Assembly: GCA_015064425.1 (NCBI GenBank)
Contig: SVSF01000008.1
Coordinates: forward strand, 1-32,032
Source: Oscillospiraceae bacterium
GTDB taxonomy: Bacteria; Bacillota_A; Clostridia; Oscillospirales; CAG-272
Length of the DNA: 32,032 bases
Direction: 5' to 3'
Position 1 is the stretch's first letter; every line of letters starts with the position of its first letter. Below are positions 1 to 7,521 of this stretch, piece by piece. The notes beneath the pieces are model-generated. The model made no database searches. It was not told the origin of the DNA and saw nothing but the letters and a program-made list of their open reading frames with translations. The translations under genes were made by a program, and so were the position numbers.

Positions 1-38
1 GCAAGTCATCACGATTTTTTATTTTTAAGAGGTATCTC

Positions 39-311
39 ATGTACGAAGACAAGACCCTGGTCTGCAAGGATTGCGGACAAGAATTCACTTTTACTGCCGG
101 TGAGCAGGAATTTTATGCTGAAAAAGGCTTTACCAACGAACCCCAGCGCTGCAAGGCATGCAGAGATGCACGCAAGGCTGCTTCCCGTGAAAACGGTGGA
201 GCTCGCCGTATGTATGACGCTGTATGCTCTGAGTGCGGCAAGGAGTGTCAGGTTCCTTTTGAGCCCCACAATGACCGTCCGGTATATTGCAGCGACTGCT
301 TCAAGAAATAA
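39..311 (+). CDS. Small double zinc-ribbon protein
   Basis: A 90-residue soluble protein with two cysteine clusters. The first has C9-x2-C12 and C38-x2-C41 and resembles the probable zinc-binding (zf-trcl type) domain common in Firmicutes. The second has C63-x2-C66, C70 and C84-x2-C87, with the pattern PFxP..DRPVYCxxCF near the C-terminus. Both clusters could bind Zn(II). The linker (about residues 42-60) is basic, which would suit nucleic-acid or ribosome contact, but that is inference. The start is supported by AGAGG six bases upstream. It stands alone and ends at an intrinsic terminator. The family is recognised; its function is not known to me. Confidence 0.85.
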   Translation: MYEDKTLVCKDCGQEFTFTAGEQEFYAEKGFTNEPQRCKACRDARKAASRENGGARRMYDAVCSECGKECQVPFEPHNDRPVYCSDCFKK

Positions 312-328
312 ATAGCGGATTCCGAAAG

Positions 329-360
329 CTCTCCCGTGTAATGCATGGGGGAGTTTTTGT
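329..360 (+). terminator. Intrinsic terminator after the zinc-ribbon gene
   Basis: A 10-bp stem with two G-U pairs (CTCTCCCGTG with CATGGGGGAG), a five-base loop and then TTTTTGT. It lies 18 bases after the stop codon. Confidence 0.85.
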
Positions 361-404
361 TTGGTTTGGTTTCATATGAACTTGAAAAATGAAACGGCTA
401 CATA

Positions 405-433
405 TTAAAATTTCAAAGAACGTGTGATATAAT
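405..433 (+). promoter_or_regulatory. Extended -10 promoter for the URO-D/DUF2284 pair
   Basis: The -10 hexamer TATAAT (428-433) is preceded by TGA, giving an extended -10. A weak -35, TTAAAA (405-410), sits 17 bp upstream. The start codon at 463 has GGAGG six bases before it. Confidence 0.7.
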
Positions 434-462
434 TGGGTATATCAAGATAATGGAGGCGTATT

Positions 463-1584
463 ATGACTAACCGCGAACGCACAATGAATATACTGCATTT
501 TAGACCTGCAGACCGTATGCCGGCAGTACATTTCGGATATTGGGACGAGGTTCTTAAGGAATGGGCAGAACAGAAAAAAATACCTGCGCACATCGCTGAG
601 GAGCCTAACGTGGACGGCAGCAAGAATGACAGAGAGCTTGATAAAATAATAGGATGGGATTTTAACTGGTTTACTACATTCACCGGCGGAATGTGGCTTG
701 ACCCGGGATTTGAAGAAAAGGTGCTTGAAACTCTTCCCGACGGTTCCGTGCGCATACAGAAAAACAGTGGTATAATAGAGAAAATAAAGCCCGGACTTAA
801 TTCGATCCCTTCAGAGGATGACTATCTGCTTAAGGACAGAGCCGCTTTTGAAGAATTGTACAAGCCCAAAATGCAGTACTGTGCCGAAAGAGTAGCAACG
901 GAGTATTTAAAGACCTTCAATGAGACACGAGACTGGGATAGACCTATCGGATTATGGCTGGGAAGCGTTATCGGTGAGATCCGCAGTATGGTCTCCGTAG
1001 CGGGTATGAGTTACCTTATGTACGATGAGGATGAAGAACTTTTTGCCGATATAATAGATACCTATGCGGAAATGCAATATAAAGTAGTTGAAAAGATACT
1101 TGAAAGCGGAGCAAAATTCGACTTCGGCCATTATTGGGAAGATATCTGTTTTAAGAACGGTCCCCTTCTTTCTCCCGATATGTTTTATGAACTTTGCGCT
1201 AAGCACTATAAAAAGAGAAACGAACTTTGTCATAAGTACGGCATAGACATTATCTCACTTGACTGTGACGGTGTTACGGAAAAGCTTCTTCCTACTTGGG
1301 TAGAGACGGGAGTAAATACTATGTTTCCCATCGAAGTCGGCGTTTGGGGAGATCAGTTTGAACCGGCGAGAAATAAGTTCGGTAAAAAGGTGCTCGGTGT
1401 CGGCGCTATGGATAAGACTGCATTCCGCAAAGATAAGGCTGCCGTTGACAGAGAGATAGAAAGAATGGCGCGTCTTGCGTCTTTGGGAGGATTTATACCT
1501 TGCCCCGACCATAGAATCATGCCCGGCAGTAAGTTCGAACTCGTACAGTACTATGCGGAAGAAATAAAAAAGATAAAGATATAA
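463..1584 (+). CDS. Uroporphyrinogen decarboxylase-superfamily protein, probable methyltransferase-like
   Basis: A 373-residue cytoplasmic protein of the URO-D/MtaA/CmuA superfamily. It opens with MTNRERTMNIL and RPADRMP, the usual start of this group (normally ...RP.DRvP). It ends with a GGFIPCPDHRI motif, matching the GG-[FY]-I-x-x-x-DH signature of the methyltransferase-like branch. True haem-pathway HemE enzymes lack this pattern, and no haem genes are nearby. Members of this branch act on corrinoid-bound methyl groups or methylated substrates. The strand that usually carries the zinc-ligand motif reads IISLDCDGV, so the substrate cannot be named. The adjacent DUF2284 gene starts three bases after the stop, a pairing that supports a metal- or corrinoid-linked role. 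Family placement is confident; the reaction is not. Confidence 0.85.
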   Translation: MTNRERTMNILHFRPADRMPAVHFGYWDEVLKEWAEQKKIPAHIAEEPNVDGSKNDRELDKIIGWDFNWFTTFTGGMWLDPGFEEKVLETLPDGSVRIQKNSGIIEKIKPGLNSIPSEDDYLLKDRAAFEELYKPKMQYCAERVATEYLKTFNETRDWDRPIGLWLGSVIGEIRSMVSVAGMSYLMYDEDEELFADIIDTYAEMQYKVVEKILESGAKFDFGHYWEDICFKNGPLLSPDMFYELCAKHYKKRNELCHKYGIDIISLDCDGVTEKLLPTWVETGVNTMFPIEVGVWGDQFEPARNKFGKKVLGVGAMDKTAFRKDKAAVDREIERMARLASLGGFIPCPDHRIMPGSKFELVQYYAEEIKKIKI

Positions 1585-1587
1585 GCT

Positions 1588-2139
1588 ATGGAATATACGA
1601 AAAAGATACATGAATTAATAGAGGAGATAATGGACCTCGGAGCCACAAGAGCTGCCCTTATATCTGCAAAGGAAGTCAAGACAGACAGAAGATTTAGAGA
1701 TATCTGTGCTTCAAATGCCTGCGGTATGTACGGCAATTGCTGGACTTGCCCTCCCGATGCGGGAGATATAGATGAGCTTATGGCAAGCCTTGAAAATTAT
1801 ACAAGTGCCATAGTGTACCAGACTGTGGGCGAGCTTGAAGACAGTTTCGATTTTGAGGGTATGCAGGAGGCGGGAGAAAAGCATAATCTTTTGGTTCGGG
1901 CAGTAAGAAAACTCTTTGACTCAAAGGAGATAGGCGTAGGACTTCACTTGGGAGCGGGAGGTTGCCGTATATGCACTGTCTGCGCAAAAAGAACGAATGA
2001 ACCCTGCAGATATCCGGACCTTGCTCTGTCTTCGCTTGAGACTTACGGTATAAATGTGTCTCAGCTTGCGGAGACTGCGGGTATGAAATATATAAACGGA
2101 TCGAATACCGTTACCTATTTCGGTGCGGTGTTCTTTTGA
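1588..2139 (+). CDS. DUF2284 predicted metal-binding protein
   Basis: A 183-residue protein with two cysteine clusters: C40, C45, C51 and C54 (CxxxxC-x5-CxxCPP), and C126, C129, C132 and C140. The CWTCPP and GGCRICxxC patterns are typical of DUF2284. This family is predicted to bind metal, possibly an iron-sulfur cluster, and is often encoded beside corrinoid methyltransferase systems. The start lies three bases after the URO-D stop and has no recognisable Shine-Dalgarno sequence, so translation is probably coupled to the upstream gene. The role is inferred only from family and context, for example an electron-transfer or reactivation partner. Confidence 0.85.
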   Translation: MEYTKKIHELIEEIMDLGATRAALISAKEVKTDRRFRDICASNACGMYGNCWTCPPDAGDIDELMASLENYTSAIVYQTVGELEDSFDFEGMQEAGEKHNLLVRAVRKLFDSKEIGVGLHLGAGGCRICTVCAKRTNEPCRYPDLALSSLETYGINVSQLAETAGMKYINGSNTVTYFGAVFF

Positions 2140-2156
2140 GTGATTTATAAAAAATA

Positions 2157-2185
2157 TTTACAAATGCCTATATATATGGTAAAAT
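2157..2185 (+). promoter_or_regulatory. Extended -10 promoter of the sugar-type ABC importer operon
   Basis: TTTACA (2157-2162), 17 bp, then TAAAAT (2180-2185), with TGG directly before the -10. It separates this operon from the DUF2284 gene. Confidence 0.75.
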
Positions 2186-2231
2186 GTAAAAAAGAAAAAT
2201 TTAACATAAGCAACGAAAGGGGATGGTTTCC

Positions 2232-2627
2232 GTGGTAAGAAAGATCGGTCTTTGGATCTTTACGGCGCTATTCGCTTTCAGCATTGCTTTTTTCGCAATA
2301 TTCGGAGAAGGAATCAGAGAGGGTATGTCGCCGCTTGTTAAGGTGACATACCCTTCTTTTATTCAAACGGATAAAGGCTCTTCGTATAATGCCTTGCCGG
2401 AATCCTGTTTTTACGATGAGTTTGACGGTGCGGTATATGTATATGTGTTGGAGGAACGGGAGATAGACGGCGAGACTGCATATTATGCTAAAAAGATAAA
2501 GGTCGAACGCGGATATTCAAACGGGGAATATACAGTTATGAAGCAAACCGAAGAGAGCGGCAGATTTATATATGAGTGCAGTACATCGCTTGAAGACGGT
2601 ATGAGAGTAAAGCTTGATAAGGAGTGA
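2232..2627 (+). CDS. Membrane-anchored small protein resembling an HlyD-type adaptor C-terminal domain
   Basis: A 131-residue protein with one N-terminal membrane segment (about residues 4-26) and an extracytoplasmic remainder. The text LPESCFYDE...VYVYVLEER..., then KKIKVERG and SLEDGMRVKL, resembles the final membrane-proximal beta domain of periplasmic adaptor (HlyD/MFP) proteins of Firmicutes. The hairpin and lipoyl domains of an adaptor are absent. I prefer the GTG at 2232: AAAGGGG ends at 2222, nine bases upstream, while the ATG at 2223 abuts it. The gene ends just before the binding-protein start. It may be an accessory of the importer. The resemblance is from memory of the family and should be treated as a hypothesis. 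Confidence 0.6.
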   Translation: MVRKIGLWIFTALFAFSIAFFAIFGEGIREGMSPLVKVTYPSFIQTDKGSSYNALPESCFYDEFDGAVYVYVLEEREIDGETAYYAKKIKVERGYSNGEYTVMKQTEESGRFIYECSTSLEDGMRVKLDKE

Positions 2628-2632
2628 AAAAT

Positions 2633-4720
2633 ATGAAAGTACGCAAGAGGCTTTTTATATGTTTTATGATACTTATTTGTGTTTTGATGTTTTTATTTAG
2701 CTCTTGCGGTAACGAAAAAAACAGAAAAGATTACACAGATATTCCAAAAGGTGAGACAGCGATAGAAGAGACTGCGCTTGATATATCCGTTTGGGATACG
2801 GCGGCGTATATTTCTTATGATGGCGGTATTGCAAAGTATGATCTTATAACTCAAAACAGAAGTGAGATAATATGCGGAGGCAGATATACTGCGGTATATG
2901 CTTCAGACGAGATCCTTGTTGCTTTTGAAAGCAGTGAAGGTAAGGTAAAGGAGTTTTCACCGAATGGTGAATTGATATCAAGCTACGATGTTGCTCTAAA
3001 GACAGAACAGGTATACAGAATTACCGCAGATGAGAGATACGTGGCATTTGCGGTACGTTCGGAAAGCGAGATAAACAAAACGGCGACTGAGCTTTACATA
3101 TACCATAAGGATAAAGGAGAACTAAAAAATATAAGCGAAAAATTCAGAGGAAACGATGGGTTTTCGTATATACACGATATAGTTTTTACTTACGACGGAA
3201 AGCTTGCTGTATGCTCCTCATATGAGGATTCTCTATACAGTTATGCTTCAAAGCTTTATTTGTACGACGTAAAAAAGGAACGCAGTGAAGAAAAAAAGCT
3301 TCCTGATGCGGAAAAGTATTTTTATGATATAGATGAGAACTCGGTATACTGCGCGTTCGGTCAGGTATTGAGTAAGGTGGACGCGGAAGGAAATCAAACG
3401 AAATTATACGAATTTAACGATAGCGATTACCGCGAATATCTATCGGAGTACATTACCACATACATACCCGAGCGTATTATCCACTACGGAAATAATATTT
3501 TCCTGCTTGAAAGCTATTCAAAATTTATTGCGGTGTTAAACACAGAACACGCAAACGGAGAGATAGTTATCCTTATGCCGGAAAACGTATGGGAAATAAA
3601 TCTTGATAAAGTGGTAAGACGGTTTACCGAGGAGTATGATTGTGCAGTAAATATCCTTACTTATCCCGAAGACACCTATAATGATAAGCTGAGACAAAAG
3701 CTATTGGCAGGAGAGTCCGATTACGATATCTTTTTTGTGGGAAAAACGGGAGAGGATATGCTCCTTAACGCAATCTTACAGAACGGGCTTTTTGAAGATC
3801 TTTCGGCATATGAAGAGGTATCTGAAAACTTAGACCGCGGTATCAAAAATTTAATGAGTAAGGAAGGGAAGATGTTCGGTATTCCCTATGCCGTAAGCTT
3901 TGCGGGGACACTTTTGGAAGTCAACGCCGACCCTGAAGGATACGAATACACAATGCCGAAAAGTAATTGGACAACGGAAGATCTTTGGACACTTTGCGAA
4001 GAAATGATACAAAAGGGTAACAATGAGCTGACCGTATTTAACGATGCATCCACCGTAAACCGCATTATATATTCTTATATACAAAACTGTATAGGTAGGG
4101 GCGAATATGACAGGGAAGGGCTTGAAAAGCTTCTCGGGAACATAAAGAAATATTATGATGCGGGTGTGCTTTATCCAGAATACGGAAAAGTAGGTAACTC
4201 ACTTTTTAAAAGCAGTATTGATATGGTAAATCTTTCGGAGGGAAGCCTCGGAAGGGCTTACCCCGAAAACGGCACAGTGCTTTTTCCTTCGGTCAGCGGT
4301 AAAGTCAGCGTTTATCTTAACGGATGTGTTATAATGAATAAGGAGTCCGACAGCAAGGAGATGGCGGCAGGGTTTTTCAAGATATTGACCGATGAGGAGA
4401 GTGTTTACGACACGGGAAACGGATATGCATATGCTGCGGGAGAAGCGGAAGGCGGCATACATGACGAGGGCACATACAAAAACGCCGTAATAGGCGGGGA
4501 CGTACAGAAATATTCCGATCTTTTGAGAGTATGGAACAGTGACGATAAGGCATATTTCGAAAAGATGATCGACGTATATGAAAATTCTTTGCCCTTGACC
4601 TTTGATACGGGCCTTATTGATATCAGCGAGATAAGGGAAAAGTTTTTTGCAGGCACCATAAGTGTCAAGGAAGCTTGTGATATCATAAGCGGTGCGGTGG
4701 AATACAGCTGCTTTGAATAG
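2633..4720 (+). CDS. Lipoprotein solute-binding protein with N-terminal beta-propeller-like region
   Basis: A 695-residue lipoprotein. The signal peptide ends in LFSSC (lipid Cys 25). Residues about 308-695 look like an ordinary cluster-1 sugar-type binding protein: a EIVILMPENVW opening strand, LRQKLLAGESDYDIFF, GLFEDLS, then GKMFGIPYAVS and a C-terminal helical part. Residues about 35-300 have no place in that fold. They read as repeated short beta-strand blades (for example ITADERYVAFAV, IVFTYDGKLAV, YDIDENSVYCAF), like a beta-propeller. Normal binding proteins of this class are about 400-450 residues, so the extra domain explains the length. The ATG at 2633 is chosen because AAGGAG sits eight bases upstream; the upstream GTG at 2624 overlaps that site. 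The ligand is unknown, and a sugar or glycoconjugate is likely. Confidence 0.85.
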   Translation: MKVRKRLFICFMILICVLMFLFSSCGNEKNRKDYTDIPKGETAIEETALDISVWDTAAYISYDGGIAKYDLITQNRSEIICGGRYTAVYASDEILVAFESSEGKVKEFSPNGELISSYDVALKTEQVYRITADERYVAFAVRSESEINKTATELYIYHKDKGELKNISEKFRGNDGFSYIHDIVFTYDGKLAVCSSYEDSLYSYASKLYLYDVKKERSEEKKLPDAEKYFYDIDENSVYCAFGQVLSKVDAEGNQTKLYEFNDSDYREYLSEYITTYIPERIIHYGNNIFLLESYSKFIAVLNTEHANGEIVILMPENVWEINLDKVVRRFTEEYDCAVNILTYPEDTYNDKLRQKLLAGESDYDIFFVGKTGEDMLLNAILQNGLFEDLSAYEEVSENLDRGIKNLMSKEGKMFGIPYAVSFAGTLLEVNADPEGYEYTMPKSNWTTEDLWTLCEEMIQKGNNELTVFNDASTVNRIIYSYIQNCIGRGEYDREGLEKLLGNIKKYYDAGVLYPEYGKVGNSLFKSSIDMVNLSEGSLGRAYPENGTVLFPSVSGKVSVYLNGCVIMNKESDSKEMAAGFFKILTDEESVYDTGNGYAYAAGEAEGGIHDEGTYKNAVIGGDVQKYSDLLRVWNSDDKAYFEKMIDVYENSLPLTFDTGLIDISEIREKFFAGTISVKEACDIISGAVEYSCFE

Positions 4721-4737
4721 GATAACAGGAGATACCT

Positions 4738-5553
4738 ATGGTTATGAGAGAAGGGAAAAGGAAAAGAAAAGCTTTAGATAAAAGACTCGTTTTTCTGATG
4801 CCGAGCCTTTTGGGCTTTTGCGCTCTTTACATCGTTCCATTCACATATTCCCTTATTTATGCATTTACTGAAAATGCATTTACAAAAAAGTGGGTATGGT
4901 TTGACAATTTCAAGGAGTTGTTCGGCTCGAAATATTTCTTACTTGCGATGAAAAATACCGCCGTATTTACACTTATCTCCGTACCTATGATAATGGTAAT
5001 ATCTTTGCTTGTTTCTTTGATATTGATAAGGTTTACGGAAAAACTTCATTTTGTTCAGGATATGTTTTTTATGCCCATGCTTTTGCCCTCTGCGGTGATA
5101 GTAACGGTGTGGCAGGCATATTTTAGCAGCTTTGAGCCTTTCGGTTCTCTTTTACTTATGTATCTTTGGAAGTTTTCGGGGCTTAACATAGTTTTGATGC
5201 TTACCGCTTTATCGGGGATGGAAAAGAGTATGCTTGAGGCTGCAAAAATGGATGGCGCAGGAGCTTTGCGCATGCTTGTTTTTGTAAGTCTGCCAAATAT
5301 TGCTCCGACTTTGTTTTTTACCTTTATTCTTTCCGTGGTCAATTCTTTGAAAATATACAGAGAGTCATACCTTCTTTGGGGAAACTATCCTGACGAAAGC
5401 GTTTATATGTTGCAGAATTATTTAAACAATCATTTTGATAAGCTTAACTATCAAAATATATCTGCTGCGGCTGTAATATTCGCACTGGTCGTATACTTTT
5501 TTGTGGCTTTGATGTTCACTGCCGAAAAGAAATGGAGTGAACGCATATGGTGA
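4738..5553 (+). CDS. ABC importer permease, MalF type
   Basis: A 271-residue integral membrane protein with about six transmembrane segments, of the binding-protein-dependent (MalF/UgpA) family. The N-terminus has the family text FLMPSLLGFCALYIVPF. The cytoplasmic EAA loop is canonical: EAAKMDGAG from residue 167, with SLPNIAP further on. This loop docks the ATPase. AGGAG lies six bases before the ATG. The gene follows the binding-protein gene by 17 bases and its last codons overlap the next permease start. Confidence 0.92.
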   Translation: MVMREGKRKRKALDKRLVFLMPSLLGFCALYIVPFTYSLIYAFTENAFTKKWVWFDNFKELFGSKYFLLAMKNTAVFTLISVPMIMVISLLVSLILIRFTEKLHFVQDMFFMPMLLPSAVIVTVWQAYFSSFEPFGSLLLMYLWKFSGLNIVLMLTALSGMEKSMLEAAKMDGAGALRMLVFVSLPNIAPTLFFTFILSVVNSLKIYRESYLLWGNYPDESVYMLQNYLNNHFDKLNYQNISAAAVIFALVVYFFVALMFTAEKKWSERIW

Positions 5554-6326
5554 AAAAGAAACTTCTGTCGGTCAGCGCTTCGGTTTTAGTGCTTTTTACC
5601 GGCATTTTGGTGATCTCACCGGCGATAATACTTTTGCTTAGCTCTTTCGGTATCGGAACGGAAAAGATCGGATTTGAAGGATACGCGGGATTTTACGTAA
5701 AGGAACCGATATATATCAAAGCATTTCTGCGTTCGTTTCTCATCTCGGCTTCCTCTTCTTTGGGGTGTATTTTGGTGTCCGTTCCGGCGGCATATGTATT
5801 CGCAAAAGTGAAATTTAAAGGAAGCGGTATAATCCTCTACATATATATTATCGTTATGATGATGCCTTTTCAGGTTACTTTGCTGCCTCAGTACATCATA
5901 AGTAAGTTTTACGGTACCTATGACAGCCCGCTTGCAATGATATTACCCGGAATTTTTGCGCCTTTCTCAGTGTTTCTTCTTACTCAGATAATGAAATCTG
6001 TTCCGCAAGAGATAATAGATTCGGGCAGGCTTGAGACTTCAAGCACGTTGGTGATAATTTTAAAGCTGATCGTTCCTGCCATACGTCCCGGTATTATATG
6101 CACGGCGGTGCTTGTATTTACGGAACAGTGGAATATGGTCGCAGAGCCTTTGGTGCTTATGGAATCGCAAACACAATATCCTCTGTCTGTATTGTTGAGA
6201 TATGCAGGTGACGGAGATGTAAACATACTTGCGGCGGCAATGATATTTATGATACCGCCTTTGCTCTTATTCGGATTCTTCCGTGAAGAGATAAACGAAG
6301 GTCTCGGTGAATATAAGCTGAAATAA
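5547..6326 (+). CDS. ABC importer permease, MalG type, with a degenerate EAA loop
   Basis: A 259-residue permease with about six transmembrane segments, of the MalG/UgpE family (MMMPFQVTLLPQYIISKF is characteristic). It pairs with the MalF-type protein it overlaps by 7 bases. The EAA loop that normally reads E-A-A-x-x-D-G-A is here DSGRLETSS (about residues 158-166), although VPQE before it and IVPAIRPG after it are kept. The conserved Gly of the loop is therefore replaced. Coupling to the ATPase may rest mainly on MalF, or use an atypical ATPase. No ATPase gene is in this operon, which is common where one MsmK-like protein serves several importers. Confidence 0.9.
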   Translation: MVKKKLLSVSASVLVLFTGILVISPAIILLLSSFGIGTEKIGFEGYAGFYVKEPIYIKAFLRSFLISASSSLGCILVSVPAAYVFAKVKFKGSGIILYIYIIVMMMPFQVTLLPQYIISKFYGTYDSPLAMILPGIFAPFSVFLLTQIMKSVPQEIIDSGRLETSSTLVIILKLIVPAIRPGIICTAVLVFTEQWNMVAEPLVLMESQTQYPLSVLLRYAGDGDVNILAAAMIFMIPPLLLFGFFREEINEGLGEYKLK

Positions 6327-6361
6327 AACGAGCCTTTCCCATTTCGGGAAAGGCTCGTTTT
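6325..6361. terminator. Bidirectional terminator between convergent operons
   Basis: A perfect 16-bp stem (6325-6340 with 6346-6361) and a five-base loop. The arms begin AAAACG and end CGTTTT, so each strand sees a hairpin followed by a T-run. It overlaps the MalG stop codon and lies 12 bases from the DHHW stop. Confidence 0.95.
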
Positions 6362-6373
6362 GTTTTATCAACA

Positions 6374-7501
6374 TTACTTAAGTATCTTTGCGGTGTTGAG
6401 AACTATTGTGCTGTACATAAAGAGTACGTCTGCGTTCTCAAAGTTTACCATATTGTTTACCATATCGCTGTAAACGTATCTGATATCTACCATAGTTATC
6501 TTGCTGTAGCTTGCAATAAGAAGAGGTGTGATGCTGCTTCCGAAGCTGTCGCGGTAGATTATGAGTTCTTTGTCGGTGAGAGCGTTGGGGTTCTCGATTG
6601 TAATGAGAGCTTCTGCACCGGAAAGATATATATCGTATCCGTCGAGTCCTTCAAAGTCCTTGAGCGTATATACGGACATGGGAGACTTGTGTTCTGCGCT
6701 CTGTACCTTTACGTTTTGGAACATCTCATGTGTGAGGTAGGTGATAGTATCGGGAGCTACGGGCATTGCGGACTGACCGTAATATACGCCGTAGAAGGGA
6801 GAAAGTGTTTCTGCCTTATACTCGCTCTTGTCTGCATAGGGAACGCCCATTGACTGGCAGAGCTTGTCGATAACGGGGAAGAGCTCTTCCTGTCTCCAGT
6901 GAGTGTCCGTGTTGTAATAATCCTCGGAACTGAGACAATCGAATATGTCTATATATTCTGCATCCTTTACGCCTTCGGTCATTATCTTTTCGAGTTCCTC
7001 GTAGTCATAGGAGGGATACTTGTCACGGAGGGGCGCGTAATAGTTCTTATCGGGTACGATAGAGAAGTAGAAGTTGCCTGCTTCGGGATGAGCCGCAATG
7101 ATAGACTGTATCTTGTCGATTCCCGCCTGAAGCTGAGACTTGTCAAGGGGATATTCAAGCTTGTATATCTGACCCTTGTAGAGGTATATACCGTTGGTGT
7201 CGCTTACGTTGAATATGAAGCTGTTGCTTATGCTGTTTAGTGTCCTGAAAGCATCTCTTAAGGGGAACTGATCGAGGAAGTAGGATTCGAGATCGTTAAA
7301 ATAGTTCTTTTTGTTCTTAAGAATGTTTCCGTCGTTATCTCCGTCAAACAAAGCCTGGAGGCTGAATTCGGGGAGCTGCTTGAGCTGACGGCGTTCGCTT
7401 TCGGAAAGAGTGCCGTCGGGAAGTATCCACATTGCTATACCGAAGCCGAAAATGATAAGGCAGAATACAGCAACAAGACTTATCTTTTTGATTTTTTCCA
7501 T
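6374..7501 (-). CDS. DHHW/AlgX-type SGNH-fold protein for polysaccharide O-acetylation
   Basis: A 375-residue protein with an N-terminal membrane anchor (about residues 7-27) and an extracytoplasmic domain. The motif NTDTHW places Asp 199 and His 201 as in DHHW/AlgJ/AlgX proteins. The candidate nucleophile Ser is in RDSFG (S319). In this family the protein takes an acetyl group exported by a partner MBOAT protein and transfers it to a surface polysaccharide. That partner is encoded directly upstream, with only 20 bases between the genes. The start is supported by an AGGCGG-like site on the minus strand. The acceptor glycan cannot be told from sequence. Confidence 0.9.
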   Translation of the reverse strand: MEKIKKISLVAVFCLIIFGFGIAMWILPDGTLSESERRQLKQLPEFSLQALFDGDNDGNILKNKKNYFNDLESYFLDQFPLRDAFRTLNSISNSFIFNVSDTNGIYLYKGQIYKLEYPLDKSQLQAGIDKIQSIIAAHPEAGNFYFSIVPDKNYYAPLRDKYPSYDYEELEKIMTEGVKDAEYIDIFDCLSSEDYYNTDTHWRQEELFPVIDKLCQSMGVPYADKSEYKAETLSPFYGVYYGQSAMPVAPDTITYLTHEMFQNVKVQSAEHKSPMSVYTLKDFEGLDGYDIYLSGAEALITIENPNALTDKELIIYRDSFGSSITPLLIASYSKITMVDIRYVYSDMVNNMVNFENADVLFMYSTIVLNTAKILK

Positions 7502-7521
7502 TTGTGTTTACCGCCTTTCTT

